Assembly: GCF_000697965.2 (NCBI RefSeq)
Contig: NZ_CP015880.1
Location: 3,048,001-3,112,000 of the forward strand
Source: Ensifer adhaerens
Lineage (GTDB): Bacteria; Pseudomonadota; Alphaproteobacteria; Rhizobiales; Rhizobiaceae
Length of the DNA: 64,000 nucleotides
Direction: 5' to 3'
Part shown: positions 27,240 through 37,424 of the stretch, piece by piece
Layout of the letters: the number at the start of each line of letters is the position of its first letter
How positions within the stretch are numbered: position 1 is the first letter of the stretch
Made by a program: the position numbers and the translations under genes
Notes under the pieces: generated by a model
What the model saw: only the letters and a program-made list of their open reading frames with translations
Told to the model about the DNA's origin: nothing
Databases searched by the model: none

Positions 27240-28379
27240 TCAGCTCCGGCGATACCTGTTGGCCGCACTCAGCGCCTGCTTCTGCTGCTCTTCATTAAGA
27301 CCGAGGTAGAAGTCCTCGAGCGCATCGTCCTTGAGACCGGCACGGCGTGACAGCACATACCATTTCGCCGCCTCGACCGGGTTGGGCCTCGTGCCGATGG
27401 CATTGACATAGAGATGCGAGAGACGGTTCTGCGCCACCACGTTGCCGCCCTCGGCCGCCCGGCGCATCCAGCCGAAGCCGTCCTCCAGGTTCCGATCACC
27501 GGCAATGCCTTCGATCATCCAGATCGCGATGTCCAACTGGGCGGTATCGAAGCCCGCCCGCGCCGCACGGATCAGCCATTCGCGGGCACGCGCCCGCTTG
27601 CTTTCCTCGATGCCGTCGACATTGACCAGGATCTGCGACAACGCATATTGCGCGTCGGCAATGCCCTGTTCGGCCGACTTCTCGTAATAGGGCATCGCCA
27701 GCTTCAATCCCTTCGGTCCGGGATTGTCGGCAACGAGCGTCTGGCCGTAATTGAACTGTGCCGAGCCATTGCCGAGATCGGCCGCCTTCTTCATCAGCTC
27801 TTCGGACTTTTTCCGGTCACGCTTGGCGTAGCGCCCCTCCATCAGGATCAGGGCATATTTGAACATCGCCGCCGGGTCGCCTTTTTCCGCCGCCTGGCCA
27901 TACCAGAAGGCAGCCTGCTGCGGGTTGCGCACGACGCCAAGCCCCTGCTGCAAGATTTCGGCAATCAGCGTCTGTGCCGCAGGATCGCCGAGCTGCGCCC
28001 GTGGCAGCGCCAGATCCATCGCGGTCAGGTAATAGCCGCGCTGAAACGCGCCGTAGGCGTCGTCGACCTTGCCGGCGAAGGGTTTTTCGGCCGGCAGCGC
28101 CGGCAATTCGGCGCCCATGCGATCAAAGACACCCACGCCTCCAGATGGCGCCGTGCCGTCCGCCGGCTTCTTGTCCGAAGCCGCGTTCGACTTGTCGCCA
28201 GTCTCGGCTCCTTCGGGCATCGCAGCGCCGTTGAAGGGCGTGATGCGGCCACGCTTTTCGACGCCGGCATCGTCGCTTGCGGACGGCTTCTCCTGCGCAT
28301 GCGCCGGCAGCGCCAGGGCAACGGCCAGGGCGACAAGGGAAAGACCTCGACTCAATCTGGAAGACGGACGGTTCAACAT
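27240..28379 (-). CDS. Secreted Sel1-repeat (TPR-like) protein
   Basis: A 379-residue exported protein. Signal peptide at about residues 1-28 (LSLVALAVALALPAHA-QE), then a low-complexity linker, then from about residue 105 at least six Sel1 repeats of roughly 36 residues, for example NPQQAAFWYGQAAEKGDPAA and LKLAMPYYEKSAEQGIADAQ. Sel1 proteins act as scaffolds; ExoR of Sinorhizobium is a periplasmic example, but this one is longer and has a different N-terminus. The start lies 9 bases after the ThiE-like stop, so it is the second gene of an operon. Confidence 0.88.
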   Translation of the reverse strand: MLNRPSSRLSRGLSLVALAVALALPAHAQEKPSASDDAGVEKRGRITPFNGAAMPEGAETGDKSNAASDKKPADGTAPSGGVGVFDRMGAELPALPAEKPFAGKVDDAYGAFQRGYYLTAMDLALPRAQLGDPAAQTLIAEILQQGLGVVRNPQQAAFWYGQAAEKGDPAAMFKYALILMEGRYAKRDRKKSEELMKKAADLGNGSAQFNYGQTLVADNPGPKGLKLAMPYYEKSAEQGIADAQYALSQILVNVDGIEESKRARAREWLIRAARAGFDTAQLDIAIWMIEGIAGDRNLEDGFGWMRRAAEGGNVVAQNRLSHLYVNAIGTRPNPVEAAKWYVLSRRAGLKDDALEDFYLGLNEEQQKQALSAANRYRRS

Positions 28380-28388
28380 CGAAACGTC

Positions 28389-29036
28389 TTAATCTTCAAA
28401 CCGTGGCGCTTTTTCGTCAAGCAACGCGTTGACCGCGGCAACGACGGAGGGCGCCTGTCCTGGCTCACCGAAGACGGCCAGACGAAGCGCCACGAACTCG
28501 GCACCGGTCTCCGCCACTGCAAGCGCCGATTGCGGATCGGTGCCGCCCATGACGATGCACGGGATCTCGATCATCGACGCCCACCATTCGGCAAGCGCGA
28601 GGTTCTTCGAATGCGCCTCCGGCTTGATGTCGCCGTCGGTCCTGCCGAAGAACACGTAGTCCGGGCGCACTTCGCCGATCTCCAGCGCATGGTGGCGGTC
28701 GGCCGCGTTGCCGCCGCCGACGATCAGCTTCGGCGTGTGCTTCTCGACCGCCTCACCGAGCACTTCGGCATTGCCGGCAACATGCAGGCCATCCGCCTTG
28801 GCGCGACCGGCAACGCGCGAGTCACCCGCGATCAGTGCTGCGGCGCCCGCCTCCTGGATGACCGGCACCAGGCGCTCGGCATGCTTCTGGAACTCGCTAT
28901 CGTCGAGCCCGTATTGCGGCACGATCACCGAGGCGACGTCGCCACCCTTGAGCGCGTCGGCGAGCACCTTGGCACGTTCCGCCGCATCGGGCATGTCGGG
29001 CGCGATCAGCACCAGGCGGCAGCGTTCTGTTGTCAT
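28389..29036 (-). CDS. thiE: ThiE-like thiamine-phosphate synthase family protein
   Basis: A 215-residue TIM-barrel protein of the TenI/ThiE family. Seen are ADGLHVAGN (ThiE usually G-x-HLGQ-x-D), RPDYVFFGRTDGDIKPE where ThiE has GPxFxTxTK, and IPCIVMGGTDPQSALAVAET matching PVVAIGGI-x-x-x-N. Several residues that bind the pyrimidine and thiazole phosphates in true ThiE are altered, including the GQ-x-D and T-x-TK elements. It may be a divergent paralogue with another role. No other thi genes or TPP riboswitch are near. It heads an operon with the Sel1 gene. Confidence 0.65.
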   Translation of the reverse strand: MTTERCRLVLIAPDMPDAAERAKVLADALKGGDVASVIVPQYGLDDSEFQKHAERLVPVIQEAGAAALIAGDSRVAGRAKADGLHVAGNAEVLGEAVEKHTPKLIVGGGNAADRHHALEIGEVRPDYVFFGRTDGDIKPEAHSKNLALAEWWASMIEIPCIVMGGTDPQSALAVAETGAEFVALRLAVFGEPGQAPSVVAAVNALLDEKAPRFED

Positions 29037-29142
29037 GCTCAGATATCCATTTCCGGCTGTGCCGCGTAAGCCGCGAAACCAGCGCTCGATTTCATTTCCG
29101 AAAACCGATAGACGGAGACTGCAAAAGGATCAACAGCCACCC

Positions 29143-29922
29143 ATGCTTCCGGATCTCGACTTCTACCTTATCGCCATCCCGGCCGTTCTGCTTGTCGGCC
29201 TCAGCAAGGGCGGCATGGGGGAAGCACTTTCGCTCATGGGTGTACCGATATTGTCGATGGCGGTGTCGCCCGTCCAGGCCGCCGCCCTTCTCCTGCCGAT
29301 CCTGATCGCGATGGATCTTGTATCGCTCTGGATGTGGCGCAAGCATGGCGACCGCAAGACCCTTTTCATGCTTTTGCCCGGCGCCATTGCCGGCATCGTC
29401 ATCGGCTGGGCAACCTCCGCCTATGTCTCGCGTGACCTGCTCCGCCTGATCATCGGCCTGATCACCGTGCTCTTCGTGCTTCGCTACGTCTACAACATCT
29501 GGCGCATGCGCCTCGGCATCACCATCGCGCCGAAGACGCAGCGGGCCGGGCCGGCGGCGCTTTGGGGCTCGTTCGCCGGCTATGGCAGCTTCGTTGCGCA
29601 TGCCGGCGGCCCGCCCTTCCAGATCTACGCGCTGCCACTGCAGCTCGACCCGCGCGAATATACCGGCACGATCGTGCGCTTCTTCGCGATCCTGAACGCG
29701 GTGAAGCTCATTCCCTATTTCGCGCTCGGGCAACTCGACCTCAGCAACCTGAAAATCTCGGCGACACTCTTTCCGCTGGCGATCGTCGCGACCGTGTGCG
29801 GCGCCTTTATCGTTCGCCGCATGAAGCCGCAGATCTTCTACCCCTTCATGTATAGCATGGCCTTCATCGCGGGCTCGAAGCTGCTCTGGGACGGTATCGT
29901 CGGCCTCGCTGCGGGCGGCTGA
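29143..29922 (+). CDS. TSUP (TauE/SafE) family permease
   Basis: Inner-membrane transporter of 259 residues with about eight hydrophobic segments, beginning FYLIAIPAVLLVGLSKGGMG. The GLSKGG motif in the first span and the repeated GSFAGYGSFVAHAGGPPFQI in the second half are the two halves of the TauE/SafE fold. The family exports sulfite, sulfoacetate or related anions; specificity is not readable. The frame is open far upstream over the antisense of thiE, but the ATG at 29143 gives the natural membrane N-terminus, with AAAGGA upstream. No sulfur genes adjoin. Confidence 0.88.
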   Translation: MLPDLDFYLIAIPAVLLVGLSKGGMGEALSLMGVPILSMAVSPVQAAALLLPILIAMDLVSLWMWRKHGDRKTLFMLLPGAIAGIVIGWATSAYVSRDLLRLIIGLITVLFVLRYVYNIWRMRLGITIAPKTQRAGPAALWGSFAGYGSFVAHAGGPPFQIYALPLQLDPREYTGTIVRFFAILNAVKLIPYFALGQLDLSNLKISATLFPLAIVATVCGAFIVRRMKPQIFYPFMYSMAFIAGSKLLWDGIVGLAAGG

Positions 29923-30022
29923 GCCGCCACCCAAGTATTACGGAAATATTGCAAAGCAAAATTAGCGTTTCGCACCGCACAAAATTCTTGCTGCCTTGCA
30001 AAAATTCGCCTAACGTCCGCCC

Positions 30023-30283
30023 ATGACGATCGCGGACCCTTTCGATGCCATTGCGGACCCGAACCGGCGCCACCTGCTGGAGGAATTGCGGCGCGCGCCG
30101 AAAACCGTGAACGAGCTGGCCGAAGGCTTGCCGATCAGCCGTCCGGCCGTATCGCAGCACCTGAAAGCCTTGCTGGACTGCAATTTGGTCTCGGTCTCGG
30201 CGAGCGGCACGCGGCGGATCTATGCGATCAACCGGCCGGGGTTTGACCGCCTCAACCTCTGGCTCGACCAGTTCTGGTCTTGA
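30023..30283 (+). CDS. ArsR-family winged-helix regulator
   Basis: An 86-residue DNA-binding protein. DPFDAIADPNRRHLLEELRR, then TVNELAEGLPISRPAVSQHL and LVSVSASGTRRIYAINRPGF form a full ArsR winged helix. No cysteine-rich metal site is present, so it belongs to the non-metal-sensing group often paired with SRPBCC (AHSA1) proteins, but no such partner is next to it. The upstream gap has two TTGCAAA-type copies that could be its site. The target is unknown. Confidence 0.9.
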   Translation: MTIADPFDAIADPNRRHLLEELRRAPKTVNELAEGLPISRPAVSQHLKALLDCNLVSVSASGTRRIYAINRPGFDRLNLWLDQFWS

Positions 30284-30439
30284 GCTTGGAAGCGACGACC
30301 CGGAAAACAAGAGGACCGGGCGTCAAGCCCGGCCCGAAATTCCGTATATTCCACTGTGGGGGATTGGTTCTAAACCTTGTTGCGCCTACTCAGAGGGGAG
30401 ATGGCGCTTCCCGATGGTTCTGGGAAATACCGTTGATAA

Positions 30440-30613
30440 TCAGTGAGTCGAGGAGCGAAGCCTTTCGATTTCGTCCTTGATGCGCAGCTTCCTTCGCTTG
30501 ATATCGGTAATCAGTTCGTCTTCCACGGACGGCTGATTCATCGCTACGTGGAGCTCCTGCTCCAGGGCGCCATGTTTTTTCTCAAGCGTTGCAAGATGAG
30601 CCTCAACAGTCAT
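30440..30613 (-). CDS. DUF465 (YdcH-like) small protein
   Basis: A 57-residue charged alpha-helical hairpin protein: MTVEAHLATLEKKHGALEQE, then DELITDIKRRKLRIKDEIER, the DUF465 pattern. The ATG at 30613 has AGGAAGGGA upstream; the longer upstream frame has no such site. A second DUF465 protein is encoded on the other strand 214 bases away. Function is not established. Confidence 0.88.
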   Translation of the reverse strand: MTVEAHLATLEKKHGALEQELHVAMNQPSVEDELITDIKRRKLRIKDEIERLRSSTH

Positions 30614-30826
30614 TTGGCAGTCCCTTCCTTTTGCTTGCATCCGGCACGCAAATGCCGGATGTTTCATGGTTGTAACCTTACTACTGTGCCATGCCATTTT
30701 TCATTTGTCGAAGGCGAAATGATGACGAGGGATAACTTCCCGTTACCGCCCAAGATGTGATAGAGCGGCGCATGAAATTCCGGTTCGAGGAGGACTTCGC
30801 AACCGGGCTGATGGGGATCGCTTTGC

Positions 30827-31030
30827 ATGCCGGACCAGGACCAGGCCGAACTCAGACTGACCGCCGCGCGGCTGAGGCAGGAACATGAAGACTATGATGC
30901 TGCCATCAACGCCATGATCGAGACCGGCTGCGACGCGCTCAGAGTGCAGCGCATGAAGAAGAAGAAGCTGGCGATCAAGGACAAGATCAGCAAGATCGAA
31001 GACCAGATCATTCCCGATATCATCGCCTGA
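30827..31030 (+). CDS. DUF465 (YdcH-like) small protein, second copy
   Basis: A 67-residue protein with the same two-helix DUF465 layout: ELRLTAARLRQEHEDYDAAI, then DALRVQRMKKKKLAIKDKIS. It lies 18 bases upstream of purE and is probably cotranscribed with purE and purK, a placement seen in other rhizobia. Sequence similarity to the first copy is mainly in the RRKL/KKKL-x-IKD-x-I core. Confidence 0.87.
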   Translation: MPDQDQAELRLTAARLRQEHEDYDAAINAMIETGCDALRVQRMKKKKLAIKDKISKIEDQIIPDIIA

Positions 31031-31048
31031 ACGCGGAACAGGACAGAC

Positions 31049-31549
31049 GTGATCGACACCACGACCCCACCCGTCGCCATCATCATGGGAAGCCAGTCGG
31101 ACTGGGAGACGATGAAGAACGCCGCCGATACGCTCGACGCGCTCGACATTCCCTATGAGGCACGCATCGTTTCGGCCCATCGCACGCCCGATCGGCTGGT
31201 CAGCTTCGCCAAGGGCGCCCGCGACGAGGGCTTCAAGGTCATCATCGCCGGTGCCGGAGGTGCAGCGCATCTGCCCGGCATGTGTGCCTCGATGACGCCG
31301 CTGCCGGTCTTCGGCGTCCCCGTGCAGTCGAAGGCGCTTTCCGGCCAGGACAGCCTGCTGTCGATTGTCCAGATGCCGGCCGGCATCCCGGTCGGAACGC
31401 TGGCGATCGGCCGCGCCGGTGCCGTCAACGCAGCCCTCCTTGCCGCAGCCGTCCTTGCGCTTGGCGACGAGGACCTCGCCGACCGGCTCGACGACTGGCG
31501 CGAACAGCAGACCATTGCCGTTGCCGAGTATCCGGTGGACGAGGCATGA
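31049..31549 (+). CDS. purE: N5-carboxyaminoimidazole ribonucleotide mutase
   Basis: Converts N5-CAIR to CAIR in purine synthesis, as an octamer. The 166-residue product carries [20 protein letters not shown], the catalytic-His segment [13 protein letters not shown], and [20 protein letters not shown]. The start is a GTG at 31049 with AGGACAG at good spacing. Its stop overlaps the purK start (ATGA), so it is translationally coupled. Confidence 0.96.
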   Translation: MIDTTTPPVAIIMGSQSDWETMKNAADTLDALDIPYEARIVSAHRTPDRLVSFAKGARDEGFKVIIAGAGGAAHLPGMCASMTPLPVFGVPVQSKALSGQDSLLSIVQMPAGIPVGTLAIGRAGAVNAALLAAAVLALGDEDLADRLDDWREQQTIAVAEYPVDEA

Positions 31550-32601
31550 CCACCATCGGCATTATCGGCGGCGGCCAGCTCGGCCGCATGCTGGCGATGG
31601 CAGCCGCCCGACTGAACTTCCGCACGGTCATCCTCGAGCCGCAGGTCGACTGTCCGGCTGCCCAGGTCGCAAACGACCAGATCATCGCTGCCTATGACGA
31701 CGAAGCCGCGCTCGGAAAGCTTGCTGAAGTCAGCGACATCATCACCTACGAATTCGAGAACGTTCCGGTCGCGGCTGCCGAGCGACTGGCGGCAAAACGC
31801 CCCGTCTTCCCGCCACCGAAAGCGCTGGAAGTCGCGCAGGACCGCCTCACCGAGAAACGCTTCATCAACGGCTGCGGCATTGCCACGGCGCGCTTCCATG
31901 CCGTCGACAGCCAGGCCGACCTTGAAGCGGCCCTTGCGGATTTCGGCGGGACCGGCGTGCTGAAAACCCGTCGCCTCGGCTATGACGGCAAGGGACAGCG
32001 CGTCTTCCGCTCGACGGCAGACGGCCCGGCGGGCGCTTTCGCAGCACTCGGCGGCGTACCGCTGATCCTCGAAAGCTTCGTGCCCTTCGAGCGCGAAATC
32101 TCGATCATCGCAGCCCGCGCGCCCGATGGCGCCGTTGCCTGTTTCGATCCGGCGGAAAACGTGCATCGCAACGGCATCCTCCATACCTCGATGGTCCCGG
32201 CAGAGATCGGTGCTGCGGCCGGCGAAGCGGCACGGGTTGCCGCCAAGGCGATCCTCGATGCGCTCGGCTATGTCGGCGTCATCGGCGTCGAGTTCTTCGT
32301 GCTCGCCGACGGCAGCCTGATCGTCAACGAGATGGCGCCCCGCGTGCACAATTCCGGCCACTGGACGGAAGCTGCCTGCGTCGTCTCGCAGTTCGAGCAG
32401 CATATCCGTGCCGTCGCCGGACTGCCGCTCGGCAATCCGCGTCGCCATTCGGACTGCGTCATGCAGAACCTGATCGGCGACGACCTCGACACGGTCCCCG
32501 CATGGCTTGCCGAGGATGACGTGCTGGTGCACCTCTACGGCAAGACCGAGGCCCGCGCCGGCCGCAAGATGGGCCACGTCACGCGGCTCGTCCGCGGCTG
32601 A
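31546..32601 (+). CDS. purK: 5-(carboxyamino)imidazole ribonucleotide synthase
   Basis: ATP-grasp enzyme that makes N5-CAIR from AIR and bicarbonate, feeding PurE. The 351-residue product opens [20 protein letters not shown]. It contains [18 protein letters not shown] and the metal-binding [20 protein letters not shown]. The frame extends upstream within purE, but the ATG overlapping the purE stop by four bases is the proper start. Confidence 0.96.
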   Translation: MTTIGIIGGGQLGRMLAMAAARLNFRTVILEPQVDCPAAQVANDQIIAAYDDEAALGKLAEVSDIITYEFENVPVAAAERLAAKRPVFPPPKALEVAQDRLTEKRFINGCGIATARFHAVDSQADLEAALADFGGTGVLKTRRLGYDGKGQRVFRSTADGPAGAFAALGGVPLILESFVPFEREISIIAARAPDGAVACFDPAENVHRNGILHTSMVPAEIGAAAGEAARVAAKAILDALGYVGVIGVEFFVLADGSLIVNEMAPRVHNSGHWTEAACVVSQFEQHIRAVAGLPLGNPRRHSDCVMQNLIGDDLDTVPAWLAEDDVLVHLYGKTEARAGRKMGHVTRLVRG

Positions 32602-32687
32602 GGACCATAGAAATGCGGGGCAAGACACCAAAATGGGGCGTCTTGTGGTTGACACACCAGGGGTGACACGGTATTTGCCATCCCACC

Positions 32688-32718
32688 TTAAAGGAGCGCG
32701 CTCACGGGCGCGCTTTTG
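32688..32718 (+). terminator. Weak hairpin terminator after purK
   Basis: AGCGCGC pairs with GCGCGCT around a six-base loop, followed by only four Ts. It lies between purK and rpmJ, and read-through is possible. Confidence 0.45.
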
Positions 32719-32772
32719 ATTGTTAGAGATACCGGGCGAATTTTCATTCCCCGAAACCTGCGGATCAGGAAA

Positions 32773-32898
32773 ATGAAGATCAAGAATTCGCTCAAGTCGC
32801 TCAAGACCCGCCACCGCGAAAACCGTCTGGTTCGTCGCAAGGGCCGCATCTACATCATCAACAAGTCCAACCCGCGCTTCAAGGCTCGTCAGGGCTGA
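32773..32898 (+). CDS. rpmJ: 50S ribosomal protein L36, alphaproteobacterial type
   Basis: A 41-residue basic protein of the large subunit: [20 protein letters not shown], then [20 protein letters not shown]. This is the form with an insertion and without the zinc-binding cysteines of the short L36. AGGAAA precedes the ATG. It is too small for many gene finders but unmistakable. It stands alone between purK and a TPR protein gene. Confidence 0.95.
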   Translation: MKIKNSLKSLKTRHRENRLVRRKGRIYIINKSNPRFKARQG

Positions 32899-32976
32899 GA
32901 CCCGACAGGGGACTTGGGGACAGCGCTCAAGCGATGTCCCAGAATTGATTTTGAAGTTATTCCGTGGCGAGCTAAC

Positions 32977-33591
32977 ATGCTCGCCATGCGAGTTTTTATA
33001 CCCTTGATTCTGGCGTGTTCCGCCCTGCTCGCCACCTCCACGGGAGCTGGCAATGTTTCCTTCGCGGCGGAAGCCTCGACCCAACCGGAAGCAACCAGCC
33101 TCACCACCCCGAAGCAGCGCCTCGACACCCTGTTCGCCGACCTGAAAAAGGAGCGCGACCCCGACAAGGCACGCGAGCTCTCCAACCAGATCCGCATCGA
33201 GTGGCAGGATTCCGGCAGCGCCACCGTCAACCTGCTGATGCAATGGGCCGACAAGGCGATCACCGACAACAAGCAGCCGGCCGCTCTCGATATCCTCGAC
33301 CAGGTTATCGCCCTTGCACCCAATTATGTCGAAGGCTGGAACCGCCGCGCGACACTGCATTACGCGATGGGCAACTACCGGAAATCCATGTCGGACATCA
33401 ATCGCGTGCTGTCGATCGAGCCCCGCCACTTTGGCGCACTTGCCGGCATGGCGGCAATCCTCGGCGCCTCCGGCAAGGATGAGCTTGCCATGCGTGCGTG
33501 GGAACAGTTCCTGGACATTTATCCCGCCGATCGCAAGGCGCAGGAACAACTGGGCGAACTTGCCGAGAAACTTGCCGGCAGCAAGACCTGA
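32977..33591 (+). CDS. Exported TPR-repeat protein
   Basis: A 204-residue protein with a signal peptide (MRVFIPLILACSALLATSTG, cut likely near SFA-AE) and a TPR region: ALDILDQVIALAPNYVEGWN, NRRATLHYAMGNYRKSMSDI and AGMAAILGASGKDELAMRAW span about residues 95-195. It probably acts in the periplasm as a scaffold. ATGs at 32977 and 32986 are both possible; the first has GGCGAG upstream. The next gene starts 19 bases after the stop. Confidence 0.88.
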   Translation: MLAMRVFIPLILACSALLATSTGAGNVSFAAEASTQPEATSLTTPKQRLDTLFADLKKERDPDKARELSNQIRIEWQDSGSATVNLLMQWADKAITDNKQPAALDILDQVIALAPNYVEGWNRRATLHYAMGNYRKSMSDINRVLSIEPRHFGALAGMAAILGASGKDELAMRAWEQFLDIYPADRKAQEQLGELAEKLAGSKT

Positions 33592-33610
33592 CAACGCGCG
33601 TTCCAGTCGA

Positions 33611-34126
33611 TTGCCAAGCCCGCCACCGCCCATCCTCTCCGACAGGACATCGCTTCTGAAGATCGCGACAGCCGCGCGCCATTTCATCGAACCGATCTGG
33701 ATTGAATGGCATCGTCACGCCGGCGCGGACCGCCCCACGATCGCCTCGCAAGGCACCTGCGGCCGCACGAGCCTGTTCCTGCAGCGCGTCTTGAGCACCC
33801 AAGGCTTCAGCGCCGACTGGGTCTGCGGAACGCCGCGCAGCGGGCCGTTGGAGCCTGAAATCGGACCGTTCGGCTTCAACTGCGGGAAGAGCTGGCAAAG
33901 CCATGCCTGGGTCGAATGCGGCGATTTCATCGTCGACATCACAGCCGATCAATTCGGCGCGCCTCCAGTCCTCGTTGTCGATCGCACGGACAACCGCTAC
34001 AACAAAGGCAACCGGGATGGGGCGCTGCCAGAGTTCGTACTGGCCCGCCGGCGCGCCGTGGACGACATCTGGCCGCAATGGCAAAGGATAAGTGCCGGTG
34101 GCCCCAAGGGTTCGCTTACGCCTTGA
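33611..34126 (+). CDS. Hypothetical Cys-His-Asp peptidase-like protein
   Basis: I do not recognise a named family. The frame has coding character (ATAARHFIEPIWIEWHRHAG, then SQGTCGRTSLFLQRVLSTQG). It carries a papain/transglutaminase-like triad order: Cys50 in GTCGRTSLFLQ, His98 in SHAWVECGDF, Asp113 in VDITADQFG. The spacing and the hydrophobic contexts resemble NlpC/transglutaminase-fold hydrolases. No ATG fits: the nearest sensible start is TTG at 33611, while in-frame ATGs lie deep in the TPR gene. No signal peptide is seen. It is probably in an operon with the TPR gene and the hydrolase. Confidence 0.6.
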   Translation: MPSPPPPILSDRTSLLKIATAARHFIEPIWIEWHRHAGADRPTIASQGTCGRTSLFLQRVLSTQGFSADWVCGTPRSGPLEPEIGPFGFNCGKSWQSHAWVECGDFIVDITADQFGAPPVLVVDRTDNRYNKGNRDGALPEFVLARRRAVDDIWPQWQRISAGGPKGSLTP

Positions 34127-34156
34127 AAGCCGGGCGCCGGAAGACAAATAGAGACG

Positions 34157-35161
34157 ATGTTCCCAGTTGCGCTCCTGTTCCTTGCACTGATACTCGCCGG
34201 CGTCGCCTACAGCCTCTGGCACGCGCGTAGCTTCGCCCGGCGCTTTCCCAATGTCGGCGAACTGATCGACATCGGCGGCTACCGCATGAACAGCGTACAC
34301 CTGCCCGCCGGCGGACAAGCCGACCTCTTGCCCGTCGTCTTCATCCATGGCGCCAGCGGCAACCTGCTCGACCAGCTGCATGCCTTCGCACCGGCCCTTG
34401 ACGGCCGCGCCGAGATGCTGTTCGTCGATCGCCCGGGCCACGGCTACTCGGAGCGCGGCGGGCCGGAAAACGACTTGCCGGACGGTCAGGCGGATGCGAC
34501 CGCAAAGCTGATGGACAAGCGCGGCATCCGTCGCGCCGTGATCGTCGGCCACTCCTTCGGCGGCGCGATTGCAGCGAGCTTCGCCCTCAACCACCCGGAC
34601 AAGACCGCCGGCCTCGTCCTGCTGGCGCCGGCGACCCATCCCTGGCCCGGCGGCATCGACTGGTATTACCGCCTGACGGCCCTGCCCTTCGTCGGCTGGC
34701 TCTTCGCCCACACGCTGGTGACGCCGCTTGGGCAGCGGCGCATCGAGGGCGGCACGCACTCGATCTTTTCGCCCAATCCACGGCCGGCCGACTACATCGA
34801 CAAGACCGGCCCGCATCTCGTGCTGCGTCCCTCGACCTTCCTCAGCAATGCCCGCGACATCGCCAACCTGCACGCCTATCTGACCGCGACCGCGCCGCGC
34901 TACCGGGAGATCGCCGCACCGACGGTGATCATCACCGGCGACAGCGATGGCATCGTGCTGGCCGATATCCACTCACGCGGGCTGGCGCGCGATATCCCCG
35001 GCGCCGAGTTGCTCTGGATCGGCAATCTCGGCCATAAGCCCGACTATGTGGTCACTGATGTCATCGTCGCCGCGGTGGAGAAGCTGGCCGGCAAGCCCGG
35101 GGATCTGGATGCGGCAGTAAAGCGCGCCGAAGAAAGGCTTGCCGCCGCCAAGACACCCTGA
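34157..35161 (+). CDS. Alpha/beta hydrolase, membrane-anchored
   Basis: A 334-residue hydrolase. The N-terminal hydrophobic segment (VALLFLALILAGVAYSLWHA) is a likely membrane anchor. The core shows VVFIHGASGNLLDQ (oxyanion hole), FVDRPGHGYS, the nucleophile elbow VGHSFGGAIA, and a late acid/His region (TVIITGDSDGIVL, then NLGHKPDYV). The substrate cannot be told; esters, haloalkanes or acyl groups are typical. A GAGA precedes the ATG 31 bases after the peptidase-like gene. Confidence 0.9.
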   Translation: MFPVALLFLALILAGVAYSLWHARSFARRFPNVGELIDIGGYRMNSVHLPAGGQADLLPVVFIHGASGNLLDQLHAFAPALDGRAEMLFVDRPGHGYSERGGPENDLPDGQADATAKLMDKRGIRRAVIVGHSFGGAIAASFALNHPDKTAGLVLLAPATHPWPGGIDWYYRLTALPFVGWLFAHTLVTPLGQRRIEGGTHSIFSPNPRPADYIDKTGPHLVLRPSTFLSNARDIANLHAYLTATAPRYREIAAPTVIITGDSDGIVLADIHSRGLARDIPGAELLWIGNLGHKPDYVVTDVIVAAVEKLAGKPGDLDAAVKRAEERLAAAKTP

Positions 35162-35249
35162 TCGTGCCAGGCCATCCGTTGGGGCCGCACCTCATCTGGC
35201 AGCCTTTCTCGGCGCGCCCGTTATCCCGCTAGCTGCCATCATCAACAAA

Positions 35250-35290
35250 ACACGAAACCCCAGGAGCGGATCAGCGCTCCGGGGGTTTCG
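35250..35290 (-). terminator. Terminator of pyk
   Basis: CGAAACCCC and GGAGCG pair with CGCTCC and GGGGTTTCG, making a long stem with one bulge. On the minus strand it is followed by the T-rich TGTTTTGTTG. It lies 27 bases beyond the pyk stop. Confidence 0.85.
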
Positions 35291-35316
35291 TTGCAGTCCG
35301 AAAAAGAGAGCGGGCG

Positions 35317-36755
<1,439 letters not shown>

Positions 36756-36756
<1 letters not shown>

Positions 36757-37232
36757 CAATTCTGGCTTTCCTGCGTGCCGGACGGATCCGAAAGCTGAAC
36801 CATCCAGCTTCCCTGCCGTCCCGTGTCGTACTCTTTGAATCCCATGCGCTGGAAGCCGCGGGCGAAGCAGTCCTGCACGCCCGTGATTTTGAATTCGTTC
36901 TCGGCAACGCACATGTTGACGTCACCGGTCCAGCGGCCGCCACGGGCCGCATCTTCCGCGTAAAGATAATAATATCGTGACTGTAGCTCGCCCTCGATCA
37001 GGGTCGCGCAGGTGTTGGCAGGCACCTGCCACCAGCCTTCCGTCATCCAGCCGTCCTTGGCCCGGTAGCCGATGGCCACACCAACCAGTGTCTGGGTGCC
37101 GTTGCACACGCGGAAGTCGGCGCGTGCGTCGCTGGCGAAAAGAAATGAGCTTGATGTTGCCAGGAGAAACAGGAGGATGCCTCCCAGTGTCGTCAGCCCC
37201 GGCTTCGCTTTGGAAAAAGGATATCTGGACAC
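36756..37232 (-). CDS. DUF1036 exported protein
   Basis: A 158-residue protein with an N-terminal signal/anchor (LTTLGGILLFLLATSSSFLF, cut near ARA-DF). The DUF1036 core follows: DFRVCNGTQTLVGVAIGYRA, GWWQVPANTCATLIEGELQS, RYYYLYAEDAARGGRWTGDV. Four cysteines in the mature part suggest two periplasmic disulfides. The start is a GTG at 37232. It is directly coupled to pyk, a link seen in other rhizobia. No function is known. Confidence 0.87.
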
Positions 37233-37424
37233 GGTTTCCGATGGAACTCCGTTTTGATTTGCGTGGCACTTTCTTGCGACGGGCAGCCCCGAAAGTCAAC
37301 GTAACTCTAATCGATTACAATCGGTAAATTGCTTTCGGATTTCGATAAACAGTTGCGTTTTTCTTGCGATTGACGCCCTCGCGTGCGATCAGCGAGACGG
37401 GGCGCTGAAACGGACTGGAACGGC

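Noticed and set aside
29037..29142. TPP riboswitch upstream of the ThiE-like gene
   Set aside because: The short leader lacks the CUGAGA-type and other conserved THI-box elements.
33314..33610. ATG starts for the peptidase-like gene deep inside the TPR gene
   Set aside because: They would overlap the TPR gene by nearly 280 bases, and the added residues look like an out-of-frame translation of it.
31153..33687. An 844-codon minus-strand frame across purE, purK, rpmJ and the TPR gene
   Set aside because: It is antisense to four clear genes, and low-information residues dominate; it arises from GC-rich codon bias.
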